From contig CAXKVR010000089.1 in NCBI GenBank assembly GCA_964058845.1, positions 186,001 to 250,000 of the forward strand: a stretch of DNA of 64,000 bases, read 5' to 3'. Below the pieces are notes generated by a model that searched no databases, was not told the DNA's origin, and worked only from the letters and a program-made list of their open reading frames with translations. The DNA comes from Carex sylvatica. Taxonomy: Eukaryota > Streptophyta > Magnoliopsida > Poales > Cyperaceae. The position numbers were made by a program, and so were the translations under genes. Shown here piece after piece: positions 59,016-64,000 of the stretch (the stretch's first letter is position 1; the number at the start of each line of letters is the position of its first letter).

Positions 59016-60413
59016 TCGTCTGAGTTGAGATGGACTAATCCCAGCACGGAAATAATATTACTTCTGTATGTGTGTCCGAATTAGTTCTATATATATATGG
59101 TTGTGATCTATTTATATTATCAGCACTATTTGTCAACTCAATTACTTGTATGGAGGTGTGCATGGGAGTATTAATAATACGTATGTACTTTTGGATTTAC
59201 TCTATCTATTCTTAAATTATATGCTCCTTAAAACTTAATTGGGAAGAACAAAAAAATACCATATTTTGTGCTTCAATGATAAAGCTATAGCTACTTATAG
59301 GTTTGTGGGAGCAGGGTGTTCCGTTTCGCATCAACTCAAGTCTAGTTTGATGCACATCTAAACTGCTCCGGAACGCATTAAGATTCGTACCACATAGCCA
59401 GTGAGCAAAGAACGGAGCTCATCTTCTTCAATGCCTCCACTCTAGTTTTCTCTCTCTCTCTCCATCCGTTCTCGTTCCCTCAATTGAACGAACCTAGTAT
59501 TTCTGTTGTTTCTTTGTCACCTCCTCTTCTTTTCTTCTTGTCGACGCCTCTGCCATCTACTGTCTAGGAACATCTATACACTAAAAATTCAAGGCTGTGT
59601 AAATTGAGGTGTCTACCCCTTCACATTCTTTGCTTGATTCTTGTTTCTCTATCTTTTTTAAAAAAAATCTTTATGTCTTCAAAAAGTCCTATTCTATTTG
59701 GAAATTTTATGATAGTTTTGTTTCATGAGACTTAAAAACCATGTGCTTTTTTGGACACGATTTTTTTCTTATTACTTCTTCAATTTGAGAGCTAGATGCG
59801 ATTGTAGAGCTCTGAGCTGTTACTGGTACCAACCATTTCAACTGACTCACTAATTTCCTATTATACCCTTGATCCTTTGTGTTTGGGAACTGGTACTGTT
59901 TTTTTGTTCACTAGTGTGGTCTTTCAGAGAGTCACTGGTACTGGTACTGATTTTTGCTCCCCTTGGTACTGTAAATGAAAGTAATGAATTATATTTTCTC
60001 ACTAGTTACTGGGTTTCACCTTACTGGTACTGCTGATTTCTCCAAACTGGTACACTGTTTTTGCCTTCATTGTTTTTTGTGTGAATTTTGTAAACCATCT
60101 CCAATACTGGTAACAAATGTGTTGTATTATGGTTTTTTTATATTTTGTTTCTTTTTGGGGTATGTGCACTGGTTCTATGTATGTATGTATGATGGCTATA
60201 GCTGTAATATAACAGCTGCAACGTATGTGCTGGTTTTTTACTGGGTTTTGGTTTGTATTTTTTTTTTATGGTTATTGTAAGGTTTATGTAGTTTTTCCAA
60301 TAGCTATGAGGCTGTGCTGAACCTTAAGTGACAGTCATGGTTAGTGGACGCACAAGCAAAGAGTTTAAAGAGTTATATATATGATAATGTCTGGATGCAT
60401 GTTTGTACTGTTA
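59016..60413. other. P450 copy B 3' flank
   Basis: Matches 27315-28712 without a difference I could find, including the TACTGGTAC cluster (59820-60120). Confidence 0.7.
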
Positions 60414-61537
60414 AAAAATACTTATCATACAATTTTTTACATCATATCACAAAGAGGTCCCTAGGCAGGGACTGTTTTATAAACAAATTAATTTTTCTAA
60501 GCAAATTAATTCTATTTACTACTAAATTTTATTCACCATTAAATTTTATTCACTATTAAATTTTATTCACCATTAAATTTTATAAAAATAGGAAATTTTA
60601 TTTACTATTAAATTTTATAAAAATATGAAATTTGCAAAAAAAATAAAAATCTGCTCTAATCGACAAACATGCAATTCACTTGAAAACAAATAGGCAATTT
60701 TTAAACAAATTTTGATATACTTCAAAATAATTTGTTTTTACTTAAAATTAATTTGTATTAATATATATACATGTCTTTCGTCAACTAACTTCAAAAAATC
60801 GTCAACCCTAAATTTTGTAAACCATAAACTCTAACTTTAAATTTTTAAACAAATCAAACAATTCAACCATAATAACCCCAAATTGAACCATAAACCCTAA
60901 ATTCAAAGAAGAGAATCATAAACTCTAAATTTTTAAGCAATTCACAATTCATAACCATAAACCCTAAATTGAACTATATCACATTCAAAAAATTTAAGCA
61001 ATTCTACCATAATAATTTTTTTATTAATAATTCCCAATCCAAGCAATTCGATAAAGCACCCAATTCAAACAATTCAACCAATTCAACCAATTCAACTAAT
61101 TGGAGCAATTCAACAAATTCGAAACAACTCTAATTCAACCATTATCGAGTCACAATTCAACCAATTCACCAATTCAACTAATTCAACCATTATCGATTCA
61201 CTAATCCTAACCCTAACCTTAACCCTAACCCTAACCCTAACCCTAACCCTAACCCTAAATTGAACTAATCAAATCGAAAAAACTTACATTCAAGAGAAGC
61301 CTAGTACAGTGGTGGTGCTCGGTGCAGCGGCCGTGATGGTGGCACCGAGCCCGAGAGAAAGTGAGCAGAAAGGAGAGAACGAGAGGGAGAGGAGCGGAGC
61401 AGTGGCGGCGGTGGCGGAGACAGGGGCGGCGACGCAAATTTTTCCTTTTTTTTCTTTTTCTGGTTTGGTTCGGAGTAAGGCAGAGGGGGGGGGGGGGCGG
61501 AACTAGGGCAGAGGAGAGGGAGGGAGGGATGGCTCAC
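60411..61537. repeat. Copy of an internal MULE piece (35377-36503)
   Basis: The sequence follows the PMD upstream region of the Mutator element almost base for base, including the telobox-like stretch, the CCCTAA array and the G run. It lacks any MULE terminus or target duplication, so it did not arrive by ordinary transposition. The left joint shares TTA with unit B and the right joint shares AC with the P450 gene. Confidence 0.92.
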
Positions 61538-61765
61538 AAGTTGAAATACGAGCCATCATATAAGTTTATGTCTTTTAATACTGGTCCAAGGACTTGTTTG
61601 GGAAAGGACATGGCTTATACTCTGATGAAAGCAGCAGGGGCTGCACTGGTTTATAATTTTTATTTTGAGGTGGTAGAAGGCCATGTCATTGCTCCGAAGC
61701 AATCTATTATTCTCCAGATGAAAAATGGGCTAATGGTGAAAGTAAAGAAGAGAAGTGCTGTGTGA
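61361..61765 (+). pseudogene. Chimeric frame: MULE-derived leader fused to the CYP96A C-terminus
   Basis: From the joint at 61536, bases match 27085-27595 of unit A: the last 76 codons of the P450 (KLKYEPSYKFMSFNTGPRTC to the stop at 61765) plus about 280 bases of 3' UTR. By chance the P450 frame is open upstream into the purine-rich MULE piece, giving 134 codons with an Arg/Gly-rich start (MSRKERTRGRGAEQWRR). The product would hold the haem-binding Cys but no I- or K-helix, so it cannot be a working P450. Whether it is transcribed depends on the inserted PMD upstream region. Confidence 0.85.
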
Positions 61766-62046
61766 TCGTCTGAGTTGAGATGGACTAATCCCAGCACGGA
61801 AATAATATTACTTCTGTATGTGTGTCCGAATTAGTTCTATATATATATGGTTGTGATCTATTTATATTATCAGCACTATTTGTCAACTCAATTACTTGTA
61901 TGGAGGTGTGCATGGGAGTATTAATAATACGTATGTACTTTTGGATTTACTCTATCTATTCTTAAATTATATGCTCCTTAAAACTTAATTGGGAAGAACA
62001 AAAAAATACCATATTTTGTGCTTCAATGATAAAGCTATAGCTACTT

Positions 62047-62481
62047 TGTTTATAAGAAACCGCAACTACACTTGGTCAAGCAAAATGCCTACTCCAACTT
62101 TCTCAAAATTAGACAGAGTTTTCTTATCTCTTCAATGAGCAGTTTCGTTCTCAGTTATAACACTTAAGCCTTGGAGATGACGTACAACAACAAAGTAGAC
62201 ACTTTTCGCGAGAGAAAAAATGCATTTATGACGGTACTCCATTGCAAAAAGTACCGTCACTAATAAAAAAATCACTTTTATGATGGTATTCCTCGCAAAA
62301 AGTGTCTACCTTGTTGTTGTGACGGTTTCTGACCATCCTCCACTGTTGCTAACATGCAAGAACCTACAAACCAGATGAATGATGCAGTGCCTTCAATGAT
62401 AAAGCTATAGCTATAGCTACCTACAAACCAAGTTTTGTGCTTCAATGATAAAGCTATAGCTACTTCAAAAATACCATATTG
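62047..62481. other. Joint region with a short MITE and P450-tail repeats
   Basis: About 62185-62325 is a small inverted-repeat element (CAAAGTAGACACTTTTCGCG against CGCAAAAAGTGTCTACCTTG). The P450-tail string TCAATGATAAAGCTATAGCT occurs three times, near 62023, 62393 and 62442, which suggests repeated template switching. Nothing coding. Confidence 0.6.
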
Positions 62482-62915
62482 TCTCTCTCTCTCTCTCTCT
62501 CCATCCGTTCTCGTTCCCTCAATTGAACGAACCTAGTATTTCTGTTGTTTCTTTGTCACCTTCTCTTCTCTTCTTCTTGTCAACGCCTCTGCTATCTACT
62601 GTCTAAGAATATCTATAGGCTAAAAATTCAAGGCTGTGTAAATTGAGGCGAGTACCCCTTCACATTCTTTGCTTGATCTTGTTTCTCTATTTTTTTTTTT
62701 TAAATCTGTATGTCTTCAAAAAGTCCTATTCTATTTGGAAATTTTATGATAGTGAAAAGGAGATAATTTATTTAAGGAGATTGTTCAGCACCCATGATGA
62801 GCTTCCCCATGGTATTTACCAGATTTCGTTTGCTTCTAAAAATAAAAAGCTGTCCCACTTTTATGTTTTATTATGAACTCATCAAATAAAAATTATTAAG
62901 ATAGCACTTTGGGCC
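62482..62915. repeat. Unit C: partial P450 3' flank with an empty MULE site
   Basis: Bases match 27745-28014, then 28885-28962, then 36715-36793. The 870 bases 28015-28884 are missing here. The single AGATTTCGT at 62821-62829 is continuous with TTGCTTCTAAAAATAAAAAG, that is, the sequence without the Mutator element. Small differences from A (for example ACCAGATTTC for ACTAGATTTC) show that it is an older copy. Confidence 0.9.
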
Positions 62916-63615
62916 AGTGTTGTAAAATGCGGTTCATACAGGTGCATATGCTTATGCAACCCGTTACCGCATAAAAATCACTTATGCAGACCATATATGC
63001 AATTCAGACTAAGAGCATCTCCATCGGCTTGTAATTACGCTTGCAAAGGCCGACGTGGCATTTCAAATTCGCAATTTACCGATGAAGAGAAAATTTCATA
63101 AACGCAAGCTTTCAAGATTTGCAAGCTTGCAAATTCCTTGCAAATCGCTAAAAATTGGGCGTCGCGCGCATTCAACGGAATGATATCTGTCCCCTTTTTC
63201 CCCTACCCATCCCCATTTCATCCTCCGCCGTTGTGCCGTTCTCTCATTTTCGCCAATGGTGACCGTCATTCTTCCCCTCACCGTTCGCCTGCAACTGCTA
63301 CTCGTCCCCTCCCGTTCGCTTCGATTCTGCGAAACTGTAGCTGAGGCGCGATTCTCGCTACAAGGTAATTATTTCAGTTCGATTTTCCTTGGAGCAAGCA
63401 CCAAATTTCTCAGCACGCTAAGCACCGCCTAGCCTCGCAGCTCCAATTGGTATCTCGCTTTTCCCTATGTTGACCTCTCTTCTCGGATCCACATTGATTA
63501 TTTGGATTGGTTGTGTACTGTACTTTCTGCATTGATTATTTGAATTGTTTTCACACTTTGCGCTTGTCGCATTTCTTTTTATCTTGGTATATTACTAAAA
63601 AAAAAATCTTTGCAG
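62916..63615. other. Region upstream of the TWD40-1-like exons
   Basis: Bases 63160-63360 are the most CpG-rich of the neighbourhood (GGGCGTCGCGCGC and many CG), with CT-rich stretches like a plant promoter and 5' leader. No upstream exon of the TWD40-1 family is recognisable. A short open frame at 63138-63344 is not recognised. An intron ending at 63615 could join this leader to the next exon. Confidence 0.45.
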
Positions 63616-64000
63616 AGGCAACTGTGTTGTATGCCATAAATGGAAAGCACGTGTCACTGGAAAAGCTTCTGTATGGGTACCGGCTCTCTCCTGACAACTC
63701 TCAGGAAATCTCTACAAAAACTGAAGGGAAAAAGTTTTTCAAACTCAAGCCCAATGAAATTGTCCTTCATGTGGGATCTGTGCTTTCAAATGACCAATCT
63801 TTTGTTCTAAATACTATATTTATTTCTCTCATAATAATTAGTTTTTATGCAGGTTCAATGGCAAGAAACCTTAAGAGACCATGTTGCTGGTATACTGACA
63901 AATCAAAGAGTACTGATCACTACTGCTGACCTTGACATACTGTCTAGTAGCTCGACAAAGTATGATATCGGCCTACCGTCATACCGATCCATCGTATGGG
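63616..64000 (+). CDS. TWD40-1-like protein, internal exons only (partial, 5' truncated)
   Basis: TWD40-1 (Arabidopsis At3g50590) is a large WD40 protein of the plant TPLATE endocytosis complex. Exon 63616-63770 encodes EATVLYAINGKHVSLEKLLY, GYRLSPDNSQEISTKTEGKK and LKPNEIVLH. After an intron 63771-63852 (GT-AG, same phase) the next exon reads VQWQETLRDHVAGILTNQRV, LITTADLDILSSSSTKYDIG and LPSYRSIVW, and runs off the window. This matches the region just after the WD40 part of the family (GYRLS...QVQWQETPRG, SSSTKYDRGLPSFRSLLW). The N-terminal several hundred residues have no counterpart in the preceding DNA, which is P450 duplication debris. The gene is therefore a fragment, or a chimera with a new 5' end. 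Function cannot be judged without the rest. Confidence 0.72.

Larger units (their letters stand above)
41365..60413. repeat. Segmental duplication, unit B
   Basis: Direct copy of 11144-28712. It starts inside PAS2 exon 4 and ends at TGTACTGTTA, where a TTA microhomology joins it to Mutator sequence. B-specific pieces include about 43020-43880 and 52540-53885. A-specific pieces include 11972-12683, 13606-13956 and the 187-bp PHD duplication. Stretches of B not listed separately are non-coding and match A. Confidence 0.93.

Noticed and set aside
11144..60413. Units A and B as long terminal repeats of one giant element
   Set aside because: They hold genes, differ in internal insertions, have no primer-binding site or retroelement genes between them and lack a flanking target duplication.
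1..64000. tRNA, rRNA or other structured RNA genes
   Set aside because: No A- and B-box pair with a cloverleaf or any rRNA string was recognised by eye; a covariance-model search would be needed to exclude small RNAs.

Overview
The window is nuclear DNA of a flowering plant. It is AT-rich and dominated by transposable elements, and it holds genes with GT-AG introns or intronless P450 genes of plant-only type: a CYP96A cytochrome P450 pair, a PASTICCINO2-type dehydratase, a JADE-like PHD gene, a TWD40-1-like gene and a Mutator element carrying a plant mobile domain (PMD) gene. The species cannot be named from the sequence.

Layout. Bases 1-9300 are transposon-rich: a 1.2 kb foldback palindrome (1506-2708), an argininosuccinate synthase pseudogene fragment (about 4540-4985), MITEs, and the 3' end of a LINE (6660-7405). 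Bases 9343-11934 (minus strand) hold a nine-exon gene of 221 codons whose protein aligns along its whole length with PAS2, the 3-hydroxyacyl-CoA dehydratase of very-long-chain fatty acid elongation. From 11144 begins a 17.6 kb segment (unit A) that recurs as unit B at 41365-60413. Each unit holds, in order, the 5' end of PAS2, a broken JADE-like PHD gene, a LINE reverse-transcriptase remnant, a hAT-type MITE, a hAT transposase remnant and an intact intronless CYP96A gene (25752-27314 and 57453-59015).

Between the units lie a 7.7 kb Mutator-like element (28963-36705) with long terminal inverted repeats and a perfect 9-bp target duplication, and a 2.27 kb CACTA element (38195-40463). The Mutator element holds a decayed transposase on the plus strand. 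On the minus strand it holds an eight-exon PMD (MAIN-like) gene whose frame is complete except for one TAG codon. The presumed PMD promoter region contains telobox-like motifs and a TTAGGG-type telomere-like array.

Downstream of unit B the DNA is scrambled. An internal piece of the Mutator element (60411-61537) is joined to the last fifth of the P450 gene (61536-62046), and then comes a partial third copy of the P450 3' flank (62482-62915). That third copy preserves the empty Mutator insertion site. The window ends in a 5'-truncated TWD40-1-like gene (63616-64000).

Probable working genes are PAS2 and the two CYP96A paralogues. PAS2 belongs to fatty acid elongation and CYP96A enzymes include the mid-chain alkane hydroxylase of wax synthesis, so a shared cuticular-lipid role is possible but not shown. 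The least ordinary features are the PMD-carrying Mutator element with its telomere-like promoter, the chimeric junctions next to unit B, and the strongly localised divergence between the two P450 copies.
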